In this document: one piece after another, positions 26,101 through 35,621 of the stretch
Layout: each line of letters opens with the position of its first letter
How positions within the stretch are numbered: the first letter of the stretch is position 1
Source: Brevibacillus fortis
GTDB taxonomy: Bacteria; Bacillota; Bacilli; Brevibacillales; Brevibacillaceae
Assembly: GCF_003013395.1 (NCBI RefSeq)
Contig: NZ_PXZM01000012.1
Span: 62,001 to 126,000, forward strand
Length of the DNA: 64,000 nt
Direction: 5' to 3'
Notes under the pieces: generated by a model
Databases searched by the model: none
Seen by the model: the letters and a program-made list of their open reading frames with translations, nothing else
What the model was told of the DNA's origin: nothing
Made by a program: the position numbers and the translations under genes

Positions 26101-27984
26101 TTAAAAAGGCAGTCCAAAGCCTTTTTTGTTCTTCTTTCGAGCTTCTTTTTTCAATCTCGCTTCGACGTCCTGCGGCGTTTCTCGCGTACCCCAAGTAGAT
26201 TTCCAGAATGTCACCCAAGCCACAGGCATCTGCCACAACAGCACCAGCTCATAAAACACACAGAAGACAATCCCGAAAATCCACAGCTTGCTTCTACGGA
26301 AAAACAGATGGGCCAGGCTCATTAAGAGCGCCATCAACAGCAAGCCCATTAAAAACGTGCCCGGGAAAATGTGATGAACGAGCGGAACGTATACGAGGTT
26401 GTACAGTACGATGACGGGAGCAGCGATAGGAACAATCAGACCGATGTAAAAGAAGATCGCCATAAAAGGCTCCTTGCGCCAAATAAAGCCGCTTGCACGC
26501 AAGGATTCCCTTAACCACGAACGCTTCCAGCGCATCTGCTGCTTCAAAAATACGTTCATGTCTGACGGTACAATCGTCGAGCAAATCGCCGAATCCTGAT
26601 AACCTGTCCGATGTGTTTGCAAAATAAAGTTGGTCATGCTTCGGTCATCGCCAAAAGTGGCGGGCTGCCCGAGAAACTTTTGATTCAGCCATGCTTCGGA
26701 ATGCTGCAAAATCAATTCCTTGCGATAGCATGACAACGGCCCAGACAAGCACGTTACACTGTCAAACCACGACTCGGCCGCCTTCATGATACGAAAAGCA
26801 ATGTAGTAACGAACCGTTTGCAGCTTAGTGATCGCGTTCGTGAACTTGTTTTCCACATCCGTACGCCCCGCGACACCACCCATTTTCGGATCTTGGAAAG
26901 GCTGTACGAGGTTGCGGATCGCAGTTGGTTCCAAAAAGCTGTCCGAATCAACGAAGACAACCAAATCGTGCTTCGCCATCTCCACACCTTTTACCAAAGC
27001 GACCCGTTTCCCGCCGTTTTCAGGAAGAATGTGCATCTTCACGCGTTCACGGGTCATATAGCGCTCGGCCTCGTTATGAATCATATCGATGACCTTTTGA
27101 ATTTCTTCTGCGGATCGGTCCGTGGAACGGTCGTCTACTACGATGACCTCCAGCTTATCAATCGGGTAATTCTGATTCACACAACTCAAAATCGTCCGGT
27201 GAATCCACTGCTCTTCGTTAAAGCACGGAATAATAATGCTCACGCCCGGTGTATAGTCCGGATTGACAGGAACCTCGCGATAAAGAGCACCGAATAAATA
27301 CCGTGTCAGCAAAAAGGCAGCAGCAATCAAGCTGTACAAATACAAGTAGATGTTGTATTTGAAATAAATCACGCTCTCCGCGCGCATGAGCACGATAAAC
27401 GCCGCAGCGAAAAAAAGGGAAGTACTTGCGATATAAATGGCGTATCCCCAGCGCTTTTTGCGAAAATACTCGGTCAGTGGTTTGGAAAACTCGAAGGCGA
27501 GCATGAACTTATGACGCCCGTCCTCTTCCTGCGTAAACCGACGAACGACAGTCGCATCCAGCTTCACCGTTGACTCATAGCCTTCTGGCATCGTACCTGG
27601 TGGGATCGTGCAATGGATCATAAACACTTGTCCCACCTGGATGTCTTCCATCTCCGAATCTAGTTCAACTAATAATCCAGTTGAAGAAATGTCTACGGCT
27701 CTGGCCTTGATCCCATCCTTGACCCGCTGTTTCTTGGTCAATAGCGTCACCGGGAAATCCGCCATATAGCGCAGACTCAGCATCCGAATGTGATTTAAGT
27801 ATTCCGGGTCCTCCAGATTTCCTGGCTCATTCGTGTCCCTAGCACCGCGGCGGTCTACCTGGACACGAATTTTCTCTGGGTCTGGCACATTCGATAGCAC
27901 ACGCCTCTCTGTTTTGGAAACAGTCAGCACTTCTTCGATTTTCTCTTTCTTTTTTGGCTTTATTTTCTCTATCAGCTGTTTCAT
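26101..27984 (-). CDS. PilZ-GT2 processive polysaccharide synthase
   Basis: About 627 residues. An N-terminal PilZ domain (about 60-170) with DISSTG, two membrane helices (about 180-250), a family 2 glycosyltransferase domain (IIIPCFNEE, VVDDRSTD, VFVDSDS, FGDDRSMTN, QQMRWKRSW) and four or five C-terminal helices ending WVTFWKSTWGTR. The QxxRW motif marks a processive synthase (cellulose, hyaluronan, PNAG type). The PilZ domain is N-terminal, unlike BcsA. Its first motif reads RYMAD, so the second Arg of RxxxR is missing. Expected to polymerise and export a hexosamine or uronic-acid polymer. Confidence 0.88.
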   Translation of the reverse strand: MKQLIEKIKPKKKEKIEEVLTVSKTERRVLSNVPDPEKIRVQVDRRGARDTNEPGNLEDPEYLNHIRMLSLRYMADFPVTLLTKKQRVKDGIKARAVDISSTGLLVELDSEMEDIQVGQVFMIHCTIPPGTMPEGYESTVKLDATVVRRFTQEEDGRHKFMLAFEFSKPLTEYFRKKRWGYAIYIASTSLFFAAAFIVLMRAESVIYFKYNIYLYLYSLIAAAFLLTRYLFGALYREVPVNPDYTPGVSIIIPCFNEEQWIHRTILSCVNQNYPIDKLEVIVVDDRSTDRSAEEIQKVIDMIHNEAERYMTRERVKMHILPENGGKRVALVKGVEMAKHDLVVFVDSDSFLEPTAIRNLVQPFQDPKMGGVAGRTDVENKFTNAITKLQTVRYYIAFRIMKAAESWFDSVTCLSGPLSCYRKELILQHSEAWLNQKFLGQPATFGDDRSMTNFILQTHRTGYQDSAICSTIVPSDMNVFLKQQMRWKRSWLRESLRASGFIWRKEPFMAIFFYIGLIVPIAAPVIVLYNLVYVPLVHHIFPGTFLMGLLLMALLMSLAHLFFRRSKLWIFGIVFCVFYELVLLWQMPVAWVTFWKSTWGTRETPQDVEARLKKEARKKNKKGFGLPF

Positions 27985-28010
27985 CACTGTCGCTCTCTCC
28001 CCTCCACTGC

Positions 28011-29324
28011 CTACAAGCTCCAGTAATGAAATCCATTGTTTTCAAAGTCAGCTTTGGAATAGGTCTCTTTAATATCGATCATGATTTTTGCTTCACTCTT
28101 ACCGTACATCGCGGCAAAATCAGCCACTTCCATCTGGGCAAAGGCAGCATGCGGTACCGCTACAACCACAATATCCAAGTCATGGAGAGCCCCCATCTCT
28201 GCCAGCTCGATGCCATATTCCTCGTATGCCTCCCGCGGATTCACCATCGGGTCTACGATCAGTGGGTTGATCCCGTACTCCTTCAATTCTTCCATAATAT
28301 CCGTCACCTTGGTATTTCTGATATCCGCGCAGTCCTCTTTGTAGGACAGTCCGAGTATGCCAATCCGTACATTCTTGAGATCGAGCTTCGAACGCACAGC
28401 CATTTTGATGATTTGCTGGGCGACATATTTCCCCATGCCATCGTTAATATGTCTAGCAGCCAAAATGATGCGGGAGCGATAGCCGCTGTCTTCTGCTTTG
28501 TACGTTAAATAGTAAGGGTCGATACCAATGCAATGACCGCCGACCAAGCCCGGTGAAAAAGAAAGGAAATTCCACTTGGTTCCTGCCGCTTGCAATACTG
28601 CCTTCGTCGGAATATCCATCTGATTGAACAGCATCGCCAGCTCATTCATAAACGCAATGTTGACATCCCTTTGAGCATTTTCAATGACTTTTGCCGCTTC
28701 TGCTACCTTAATGCTCTCCGCTCGATAAACGCCTGCCTTGATCACGAGCTCGTAGACGCTTGCCACGATTCCCAGCGTTTCTTCATCCATCCCTGATACG
28801 ATCTTGACGATGTTTTCCAGACGGTTTACCTTGTCTCCCGGGTTGATGCGTTCGGGTGAATAACCAATCTTAAAGTCTATCCCACAGCGCAAGCCCGACT
28901 CGGCCTCCAGAATCGGCAAGCAGACATCTTCGGTTGCCCCTGGATAAACGGTTGATTCAAAGACAACGATTGACCCTTTTCTCAACTGTCTGCCAACCAT
29001 GCTGGATGCACTTTCTACATATTTCAGATCGGGAACATTCCCGCTTTTGACCGGGGTAGGCACCGCCACGATAAAAAATCGTGCTTCCTGCAATCTATTT
29101 TCGTCTGACGTGAATTCAATCGCTGTATCACTCGCCAGCTCCCGATCCACCTCAGTATCATGAAAGCTGCCATTTTGATAAGCCGCTACTTTTTCTTTGT
29201 TTACATCGAATCCGATCACAGTAGCACGTTTGGATAGTGCCATCGCAATCGGCAAACCTACATACCCAAGACCGACGACGGCAATTTTTTCTTTCCTCTC
29301 CACAATCGCTTCGTACAAATTCAT
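28011..29324 (-). CDS. UDP-N-acetylhexosamine 6-dehydrogenase (WbpA/TviB-type)
   Basis: 437 residues. NAD-binding GLGYVGLPIA, VAVPTPV, STVYPGATE, GYSPERINPGD, and the catalytic-Cys loop GLVGGHCIGIDPYYL. The GGHCIGIDPYYL form is typical of the WbpA/TviB branch that oxidises UDP-GlcNAc or UDP-GalNAc to the uronic acid, rather than UDP-glucose dehydrogenases. It supplies an acidic amino-sugar donor to the adjacent synthase. A GGGAGAGGGAG site precedes the ATG. Confidence 0.9.
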   Translation of the reverse strand: MNLYEAIVERKEKIAVVGLGYVGLPIAMALSKRATVIGFDVNKEKVAAYQNGSFHDTEVDRELASDTAIEFTSDENRLQEARFFIVAVPTPVKSGNVPDLKYVESASSMVGRQLRKGSIVVFESTVYPGATEDVCLPILEAESGLRCGIDFKIGYSPERINPGDKVNRLENIVKIVSGMDEETLGIVASVYELVIKAGVYRAESIKVAEAAKVIENAQRDVNIAFMNELAMLFNQMDIPTKAVLQAAGTKWNFLSFSPGLVGGHCIGIDPYYLTYKAEDSGYRSRIILAARHINDGMGKYVAQQIIKMAVRSKLDLKNVRIGILGLSYKEDCADIRNTKVTDIMEELKEYGINPLIVDPMVNPREAYEEYGIELAEMGALHDLDIVVVAVPHAAFAQMEVADFAAMYGKSEAKIMIDIKETYSKADFENNGFHYWSL

Positions 29325-29356
29325 GAGCGGCTCCCTCTCCCTATTGTATTTTGGCT

Positions 29357-30811
29357 TTATTGGCCAAACATCTCTGTCATGGGTACAAGCGTGAATCCTT
29401 TGCTTCTAAGCTGGTCAATTGCGATCGGTAACGCCTCGATTGTGTGAATGTCATCGAGCATGTGCAGCAGAATTACGCTTCCGCTCCGCGTCTGCTCCAT
29501 AATGGCTTTGACGATATCGTCCGCATTCCGTTTCTTGTCGTAATCAGACGGCGTCACATCATAAATCGTAATATCCTCGTAGCCCGTCGCTGCAATCGCC
29601 TTGAGTGTCTGTTCGTCAAACGCCCCAGTTGGCGGTCTGAAATACATCGTCGGCCTCTGCTGAATCGCTTCGGTAATGACCTGATGGGCTTTGACAATCT
29701 CTTTTTGCAATTCTTCCAGCGCAATTTGGGTATTCACCGGATGAGAATAGGTGTGGTTAGCTACATCATGTCCCGCTTCCGCAATCGCTCTCGCTAGGTT
29801 TGGATTTCGCTCTACACCATCTGCTCGCAAGAAAAACGAAGCCTTTACGTCTTTTTTGTCCAGGATATCGAGAATCTTCGTTACCGTTTGATCGGTACCC
29901 CAATCATCAAAGGACAGGGCGACCAGCTTTTTGTCGGTTTCTTTTCGATAGATGAGATTGGGCTTGGACTTGTAATACTCCGCATTCATTTTTGCTGCAT
30001 CAAAACCCGGAATTTCTTGAAGCGGCTTTCGCTCCCCGCCTTGTGCAATCAACTCGTGTAATGGGACAAATCTGTAACCGACATCAGTAGCTGCCTCTGC
30101 CAATAGCCGGATGTTTTCTACGACAGACTTGTTCTCCTCTGTATCCATCGCGACGATGCCGCCACGATTCATGTACTTTCTTAAGTAATGAATTTTTTGC
30201 TCCTCCGTCTCTTTTTGCCAATTGTGCAGAAACAGACTGGAGGACACGACCGCTTCTTGTCCATTGTGAGCAGCTACCAATCGAAGATCGTCGGAGTAAT
30301 CGCCCGACTTCGTTCTGATATACCGCGGTGTTTTGTCGGTCTCTCTTTTGATGACCTTATTAGCCAATTTGATATCTTCGTACATTTTCTCGTAAGATTG
30401 ACCCTGCAAATCTGACTGGTTCAACGTGTTGTTTTCAATTTCGTGACCTCTGGCGACAATTTGTCGCGCAATGTCCGGCTCTTCGGCTACCCTCATGCCT
30501 GGCAAGAAAAAAGCTGCTTTGATGTGGTACTTGTCCAGTTCATCTAGCAGTCTTTTCATCGTGTCCTTATCTGCCATCCCATTAAAAGTAAGAGCAAGCT
30601 GTCTTTGCGTCGTGTAGACCATAGACACTGCCTTGCTCTTTTCCCCTTGGTAGCGCTCGATTTTTTCAGGTTTGGCTGGTTGTTGGCCGTTATCTGCACC
30701 GGTTTCATTTCCCTGAAACGGTGAACAGCCTGCCAACAATGCCACGATCGCTACTAGGGAGATCCAGTGAAATAATCGGAACCCGCTGGCCCCTTTCTTA
30801 TGACTAATCAT
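29357..30811 (-). CDS. Lipoprotein with two polysaccharide-deacetylase (NodB) domains
   Basis: About 484 residues. Lipobox VALLAGC. The first NodB-like domain (about 60-250) reads LALTFNGMADK and GHEIENNTLNQS, lacking the metal His pair and the catalytic Asp, so it looks dead. The second (about 280-480) has VALSFDDWGTD, NHTYSHP, FRPPTGAFD and VILLHMLD and looks active. ATG at 30809-30811 is chosen for AAAAGGGGA upstream; the frame is open further. First gene of the operon; it should deacetylate the exported polymer outside the membrane. Confidence 0.88.
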   Translation of the reverse strand: MISHKKGASGFRLFHWISLVAIVALLAGCSPFQGNETGADNGQQPAKPEKIERYQGEKSKAVSMVYTTQRQLALTFNGMADKDTMKRLLDELDKYHIKAAFFLPGMRVAEEPDIARQIVARGHEIENNTLNQSDLQGQSYEKMYEDIKLANKVIKRETDKTPRYIRTKSGDYSDDLRLVAAHNGQEAVVSSSLFLHNWQKETEEQKIHYLRKYMNRGGIVAMDTEENKSVVENIRLLAEAATDVGYRFVPLHELIAQGGERKPLQEIPGFDAAKMNAEYYKSKPNLIYRKETDKKLVALSFDDWGTDQTVTKILDILDKKDVKASFFLRADGVERNPNLARAIAEAGHDVANHTYSHPVNTQIALEELQKEIVKAHQVITEAIQQRPTMYFRPPTGAFDEQTLKAIAATGYEDITIYDVTPSDYDKKRNADDIVKAIMEQTRSGSVILLHMLDDIHTIEALPIAIDQLRSKGFTLVPMTEMFGQ

Positions 30812-31034
30812 GATTGTCCCCTTTTCATGTAAGAAATGCCCTTTTCGCATAAAAAAACGACTATTTCATCTGCGTAACAAGTAAGTGTAATCAAACACTT
30901 TTTGCACAGAAATGAACATAGTCTGCCTCTACACGCTAGACTAACATAACCACCTATGCCAAACAACTATATGAAGCGGTTTCAATTATGACAATTTATG
31001 GAAATATTATGAATCGCCTACAGGACGCTATTTA

Positions 31035-31064
31035 CAAAAAAAGACGAGCCTCATCGGGCCCGTC
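31035..31064 (-). terminator. Terminator of gab operon
   Basis: GACGGGCC-CGATGA-GGCTCGTC stem followed by TTTTTTT on the minus strand, nine bases past the gabD stop. Confidence 0.9.
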
Positions 31065-31072
31065 ATTCGCTG

Positions 31073-32497
31073 TTACAGTTTGATCGCAATTAATTTTAGT
31101 TCCGTTAATTCCTCGACGGCATACTTGATGCCTTCGCGGCCAAAGCCACTGTCTTTTACACCGCCATACGGCATGTTGTCCACACGGAACGTCGGAATGT
31201 CGTTGATCATCACGCCTCCGACCTCCAGCTCTTCCGCTGCCCGCATAGCCGCGTGAATGTCACTCGTATAAATGCCTGCCTGCAAGCCGAATCGAGAGTC
31301 ATTTACCGCCTCAATCGCTTCGTCCATCGTCTCAAACGGTGTAACGACTACGATTGGACCGAATACCTCCTGGCAGGAGACGGCAACATGTGCGCCCACA
31401 TTCGTCAGAATCGTAGGGGCAAAGAGGTTGTCACTGACAGGCTTCCCGCCAGTCACTACATGTGCACCTGCTTCTACTGCTTCTTGTACCCATGCACCCA
31501 TGCGTTCATGATCTTTGACGGAGATCACGGAGGACATATCTGTCTCTTCGTTCAGCGGATCACCCAACACGAGCTTTTCTGTGCCAGCCTTGAACTTCTC
31601 CAGAAACTCTTCGTACTTGCTCTGGTGAATATAGACACGTTGCAGAGAGATGCACACTTGACCGCTAAAAGAGAAGGCACCCGTCACGCAACGATCAATC
31701 AACGCTTGCGTGATTTCCACGTTGTGGTCGATGATCACCGCGGAATTGGAGCCAAGCTCCAAGGTCACGCGCTTGAGTCCCGCTTTGTTTTTCATAGCGA
31801 TTCCAACCGCAGGGCTTCCTGTAAAGGTGATCGCGGCAATTCGGCTATCACTGACCAGCTTTTCACCTACGACTGCTCCTTTGCCAGACAAAATATTGAG
31901 CCCTCCTGCCGGCAAGCCCGCCTCTGCGAAAATATCGGCCAAGATCAGCGAGCTAAGCGGCGTCTGGCTCGCTGGCTTTAGTACGACGGTATTTCCTGCG
32001 GCAATGGCAGGCCCTACCTTGTGTGCGACGAGATTAAATGGAAAGTTAAAAGGCGTGATCGCGCCTACAACACCGATAGGCTTGCGCACGGTAAAAGCGA
32101 GACGTCCTTCGCCGCCCGGTGCAGCATCGAGCGGCACCGTCTCTCCGTGAATGCGTTTCGCTTCTTCTGCTGCGAACTTGTAGGTCTGGATCGTCCGAGC
32201 GATTTCTACACGACCCGTGCGCAGTGGCTTGGCGGCTTCCTGTGCGAGGATGACCGCCAGTTCCTCCTTGCGTGCTTCCATAATCGCAACTGCACGCTCC
32301 AGTATCAAAGCGCGCTGACTGGCTGGCATTTTCGCCATGACTTTGGCTGCTGCTTTGGCCGCCTTGATTGCTTCGTCGACGTCATGATCGTCTGCCTGAG
32401 CGATTTCAGCCAGCAGCTCCCCAGAATACGGGGAGTAGAGCGGCACGTATTCTTTTGCTTCTTTCCATTGTCCGTTGATGTAGAGATGCTTTTTCAT
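31073..32497 (-). CDS. gabD: NAD(P)-dependent aldehyde dehydrogenase, probable succinate-semialdehyde dehydrogenase
   Basis: 474 residues, aldehyde dehydrogenase superfamily. Cofactor-site PFNFPFNLVAHK and FTGSPAVG; catalytic Glu in LELGSNSAVII and catalytic Cys in GQVCISLQR. It follows a GABA aminotransferase gene by 27 bases, so oxidation of succinate semialdehyde to succinate is the natural role. The LELGSNS variant (instead of ELGGKS) is seen in several Firmicute members. Confidence 0.88.
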   Translation of the reverse strand: MKKHLYINGQWKEAKEYVPLYSPYSGELLAEIAQADDHDVDEAIKAAKAAAKVMAKMPASQRALILERAVAIMEARKEELAVILAQEAAKPLRTGRVEIARTIQTYKFAAEEAKRIHGETVPLDAAPGGEGRLAFTVRKPIGVVGAITPFNFPFNLVAHKVGPAIAAGNTVVLKPASQTPLSSLILADIFAEAGLPAGGLNILSGKGAVVGEKLVSDSRIAAITFTGSPAVGIAMKNKAGLKRVTLELGSNSAVIIDHNVEITQALIDRCVTGAFSFSGQVCISLQRVYIHQSKYEEFLEKFKAGTEKLVLGDPLNEETDMSSVISVKDHERMGAWVQEAVEAGAHVVTGGKPVSDNLFAPTILTNVGAHVAVSCQEVFGPIVVVTPFETMDEAIEAVNDSRFGLQAGIYTSDIHAAMRAAEELEVGGVMINDIPTFRVDNMPYGGVKDSGFGREGIKYAVEELTELKLIAIKL

Positions 32498-32524
32498 GAG
32501 TATGGAGAACCCCCCTCGGGCGTT

Positions 32525-33874
32525 TTAGTTCGTAACGTATTGGCTCTTTAGAACATCCGTCATAATGTCCAGCGCCTCTTCCAGTTGCTCGTCTGTAATG
32601 ACCAATGGAGACAGGAAGCGCAGCACGTTGCTGTGGACGCCAGCAGAAAGCACCATGACGCCAGACTCGCAGCAGCTTTTGGTCAAGCCAGCAACGAGTT
32701 CTTTCGCAGGTTGTTTGGTTGTTGGATCGATAAATTCTACGGCGCACATTGCACCCAGCCCGCGCACCTCTGCGATCACAGGGAACTCTTTTTGCAAAGC
32801 GTGGAAATGCTCCTTAATTTTGTCCCCGATCACCTGTGCACGACCCGGCAGGTCTTCGCGCTCCATTTTCTCAATGACCGCCAATGCCGCTACGCAGCCA
32901 AGAGGGCTTCCTCCATAGGTCCCGCCGATCTCACCTGGGTTTGGCGCGTCCATGATTTCTGCGCGTCCCGTAACCGCAGAGATAGGCAAGCCTGCCGCAA
33001 TTGATTTGGACATGGTGATAATATCTGGCTCGATACCGAATTGGGTAGAGGCGAACATGGAGCCTGTACGTCCGAAGCCTGTTTGAATCTCATCGGAAAT
33101 AAATAGGATTTGATGCTTTTTACAAATGTTATAGACACCTTGAACGAAGGACACAGGCGGAACGATAAAACCGCCTTCTCCCTGAATCGGTTCCATAATC
33201 ACGGCAGCTACTTCTTCCGGTGCAACCTCAGTCAGAAGGAAGTCCTCGAACTGACGCACGCAGAATTGCGCGTATTCATCATCTGTCATGGATTCCGGCT
33301 TATTCAGTGGATACGGGAACTGCGCTTTATACGTAGCTGGTGCGAATGGGCCCATCTGGAATTTGTACGGCTTCACTTTGGAAGTCAGTGACATGCCCAG
33401 GAGCGTACGACCATGGAAGCCGCGGCTAAAGGAAATGATACCTGGGCGTCCTGTGTATTTGCGGGCGATTTTTACCGCGTTCTCTACTGCTTCTGCCCCG
33501 CTGTTTGCGAGCATCGTCTTCTTTTCAAAGCTGCCTGGTGTGATTTGCGTCAGCTTCTCAGCCAAAGCCACATATGGCTCATACATGCCTACATGGAAGC
33601 AAGGATGGATGTATTTATCCAGCTGCGCTTTTAGTGCCTCAACTACTTCTGGCGGGCAATGTCCGGCATTTAGTGTACCGATCGCACCGGCAAAATCGAT
33701 GTACGTATTGCCATCTACATCTGTAACCAATGCACCTGAAGCTGACTCTACAAAAACAGGGGTATTGTTGCCGACACCTTTTGGAACGAACTGCTTTCTT
33801 TTTTCAATCAGGGCCGCTCCCTTTGGACCTGGCACACCAGCAGCTACGTTAACAAATTGACGTTGTTTGGACAT
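32525..33874 (-). CDS. gabT: 4-aminobutyrate aminotransferase
   Basis: 449 residues, class III PLP aminotransferase. Signatures: NSGAEAVENAVKIARKYTGRPGI, FSRGFHGRT, ISDEIQTGFGRTG, and the PLP lysine in TMSKSIAAGLP. It converts GABA plus 2-oxoglutarate to succinate semialdehyde and glutamate. ATG at 33872-33874 preceded by GAGGAGAGG is chosen; the frame is open 18 codons further. It lies directly behind a sigma-54 promoter. Confidence 0.93.
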   Translation of the reverse strand: MSKQRQFVNVAAGVPGPKGAALIEKRKQFVPKGVGNNTPVFVESASGALVTDVDGNTYIDFAGAIGTLNAGHCPPEVVEALKAQLDKYIHPCFHVGMYEPYVALAEKLTQITPGSFEKKTMLANSGAEAVENAVKIARKYTGRPGIISFSRGFHGRTLLGMSLTSKVKPYKFQMGPFAPATYKAQFPYPLNKPESMTDDEYAQFCVRQFEDFLLTEVAPEEVAAVIMEPIQGEGGFIVPPVSFVQGVYNICKKHQILFISDEIQTGFGRTGSMFASTQFGIEPDIITMSKSIAAGLPISAVTGRAEIMDAPNPGEIGGTYGGSPLGCVAALAVIEKMEREDLPGRAQVIGDKIKEHFHALQKEFPVIAEVRGLGAMCAVEFIDPTTKQPAKELVAGLTKSCCESGVMVLSAGVHSNVLRFLSPLVITDEQLEEALDIMTDVLKSQYVTN

Positions 33875-33938
33875 ATCGTTTCCTCTCCTCGTTCGAGATG
33901 GTATTGGTTTGGTTGCTTGTAAACTCAACCACGATATG

Positions 33939-33956
33939 TAGCAATACCTATGCCAA
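33939..33956 (-). promoter_or_regulatory. Sigma-54 (-24/-12) promoter of gabTD
   Basis: TTGGCATAGGTATTGCTA on the minus strand: GG (33954-33953), ten bases, GC (33942-33941), matching TGGCAY-N5-TTGCW. Transcription would start near 33930, 56 bases before gabT. Confidence 0.9.
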
Positions 33957-34007
33957 ACGCTGGAGCTTGATAAATTCGCGTTTTCGGCGCACCAGCCCCA
34001 CCTAATT

Positions 34008-34074
34008 ATTCAAAAATGAATCGAAAACAGCAGAATGTCCGATTCATTTTTGAATAAACTATTCATTTTTGAAT
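34008..34074. promoter_or_regulatory. Three palindromic activator sites upstream of gabTD
   Basis: Near-palindromes with ATTCA/TGAAT arms occur three times: 34008-34021, 34042-34055 and 34061-34074 (centre spacing 34 and 19). They lie about 55-120 bases upstream of the -24 element, where enhancer-binding proteins act, and the last one overlaps the stop of the activator gene. Confidence 0.8.
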
Positions 34075-35477
34075 CATCTGGAACGAATACGATACTTTTG
34101 CAGCTTTCGCACGACAGATGGCTGGCTAATGCCGAGAAACTCCGCGATTTCTCCCGTTGTCCGGCAGTGCTCGGATGCATAGCGCAGCCATTTTTCCTCT
34201 ACCTGCTCCAGTGCTTCCCGAAGCGACATCTTGGAAGTGGCCAGACTCGGCTCCATAGCTGTCTGCTCTTCCCCTGCCATCCTGATTTCCGCAGGCAGAT
34301 GCAGAGAAGTGATGACATCTTCGTCCGCTGTGACCACCATTCTCTCCAAGACGTTCTCCAGCTCGCGCACATTGCCAGGCCACTCGTACTGCATCAAGGC
34401 ATGCGTCGCGGCAGGGTCCAGACGCTTGTCCATTCCGTATCGTTCATTGAGCGAGCGGACGACGCGCTTCAGGAGAGCCGCAATATCCTCAGGCCGATTT
34501 CGTAACGGCGGGACGTGGATCGGGACAACGTTCAGGCGAAAATACAAGTCCTGCCGGAACTTCCCTTCCTTCACCATCTTCTCTAAATCGCGATTGGTGG
34601 CGGCAATCAAGCGAAAATCCACGTCGCGGTACTGTGTGCTCCCAACGCGTTGCAACCGTTTTTCCTGAATCACCTTCAACAGCTTTGCCTGCAAAGTCAG
34701 CGGCAGTTCCCCCAGCTCGTCCAAGAGGAGAGTCCCCTGGTTCGCCATCTCGATAATCCCTTGCTTCCCCTGCTTGGCGGCCCCCGTAAACGAACCAGCC
34801 TCATAGCCAAACAGCTCGGATTCCAGCAAGCCCTCCGGGATCGAGCCACAGTTGATCTCCACGAATTGCCCACCCGCACGACGGCTATTGCGATGAATTT
34901 CTTTTGCGATCACGTTTTTCCCTACACCCGATTCTCCGAGTATCAGGACAGTCGAATCGACAGCCGCGACTTTTTTGATGAGACGCTCAATGGCTTGCAT
35001 CGGCTGGCTCACTGCCACGAAGCCCTCCTGGTGCTTTTCGCGCAGCTCCTCAATCTCGGTTTCAAACTGCTTGAGCTGCTCTGTCAGACCCTCGTAGCGC
35101 CGTTTCAATTCCATAATTTCCGTCAGGTCATGTGAATAGCTGATGATCGAATGCATGCTGCCATCCTCGTTCCAGACGGGAAACGCCGTCACCATCAGCT
35201 TTCGGCCTCCGGGTATTTCCTGCATGATCGTCTGCTGTGTCTTGGCATCCATGACTTTTCGGGTGACAGAAGGAGAAAAGACCTTCTTATTTTCCAGCTC
35301 GATGACGTTTTTGCCCAAGAGCTCTTCCTTCCCGATGCCGTACATCTCATAGGACGAATCGCCAACCAGCCGGATGTAGCCCTCATGGTCCGTGATTAAC
35401 AAATGATCGCGCGACGTTTCAATAATGGCCTCCAATACGCGGCTCATCCACTTCTCTGTGCTCTCTTCTCTCTTCAT
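34074..35477 (-). CDS. gabR: Sigma-54-dependent activator of gab genes
   Basis: About 467 residues. PAS domain at about 10-120, coiled linker (LKRRYEGLTEQLKQFETEIE), AAA+ domain with Walker A GESGVGKN, a sigma-54 contact loop GSFTGA (a known variant of GAFTGA), GTLLLDELGELP, and a C-terminal Fis-type HTH (TTGEIAEFLGISQPSVVRKLQK). It should bind the three ATTCA palindromes and activate the -24/-12 promoter. Sigma-54 plus such an activator is known to drive gab genes in the B. cereus group. ATG 35477 or GTG 35495 may be the start. Confidence 0.88.
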   Translation of the reverse strand: MKREESTEKWMSRVLEAIIETSRDHLLITDHEGYIRLVGDSSYEMYGIGKEELLGKNVIELENKKVFSPSVTRKVMDAKTQQTIMQEIPGGRKLMVTAFPVWNEDGSMHSIISYSHDLTEIMELKRRYEGLTEQLKQFETEIEELREKHQEGFVAVSQPMQAIERLIKKVAAVDSTVLILGESGVGKNVIAKEIHRNSRRAGGQFVEINCGSIPEGLLESELFGYEAGSFTGAAKQGKQGIIEMANQGTLLLDELGELPLTLQAKLLKVIQEKRLQRVGSTQYRDVDFRLIAATNRDLEKMVKEGKFRQDLYFRLNVVPIHVPPLRNRPEDIAALLKRVVRSLNERYGMDKRLDPAATHALMQYEWPGNVRELENVLERMVVTADEDVITSLHLPAEIRMAGEEQTAMEPSLATSKMSLREALEQVEEKWLRYASEHCRTTGEIAEFLGISQPSVVRKLQKYRIRSR

Positions 35478-35621
35478 CTCTTCGCCGCCTCTCACACGCC
35501 ATTGTGTCCGAACTTTGTTTATTTTTTCATTATAGAAAACAGCAAGAACAACGACAACCTATGAAAAATATGTAAAAATAGCGGTAATAACAAGCCCTGC
35601 GAGATGGAAAGGATGGTAGGA

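Noticed and set aside
30953..30963. TTGGCATAGGTGG upstream of the exopolysaccharide operon as a sigma-54 promoter
   Set aside because: The -12 GC is missing at the required ten-base distance.
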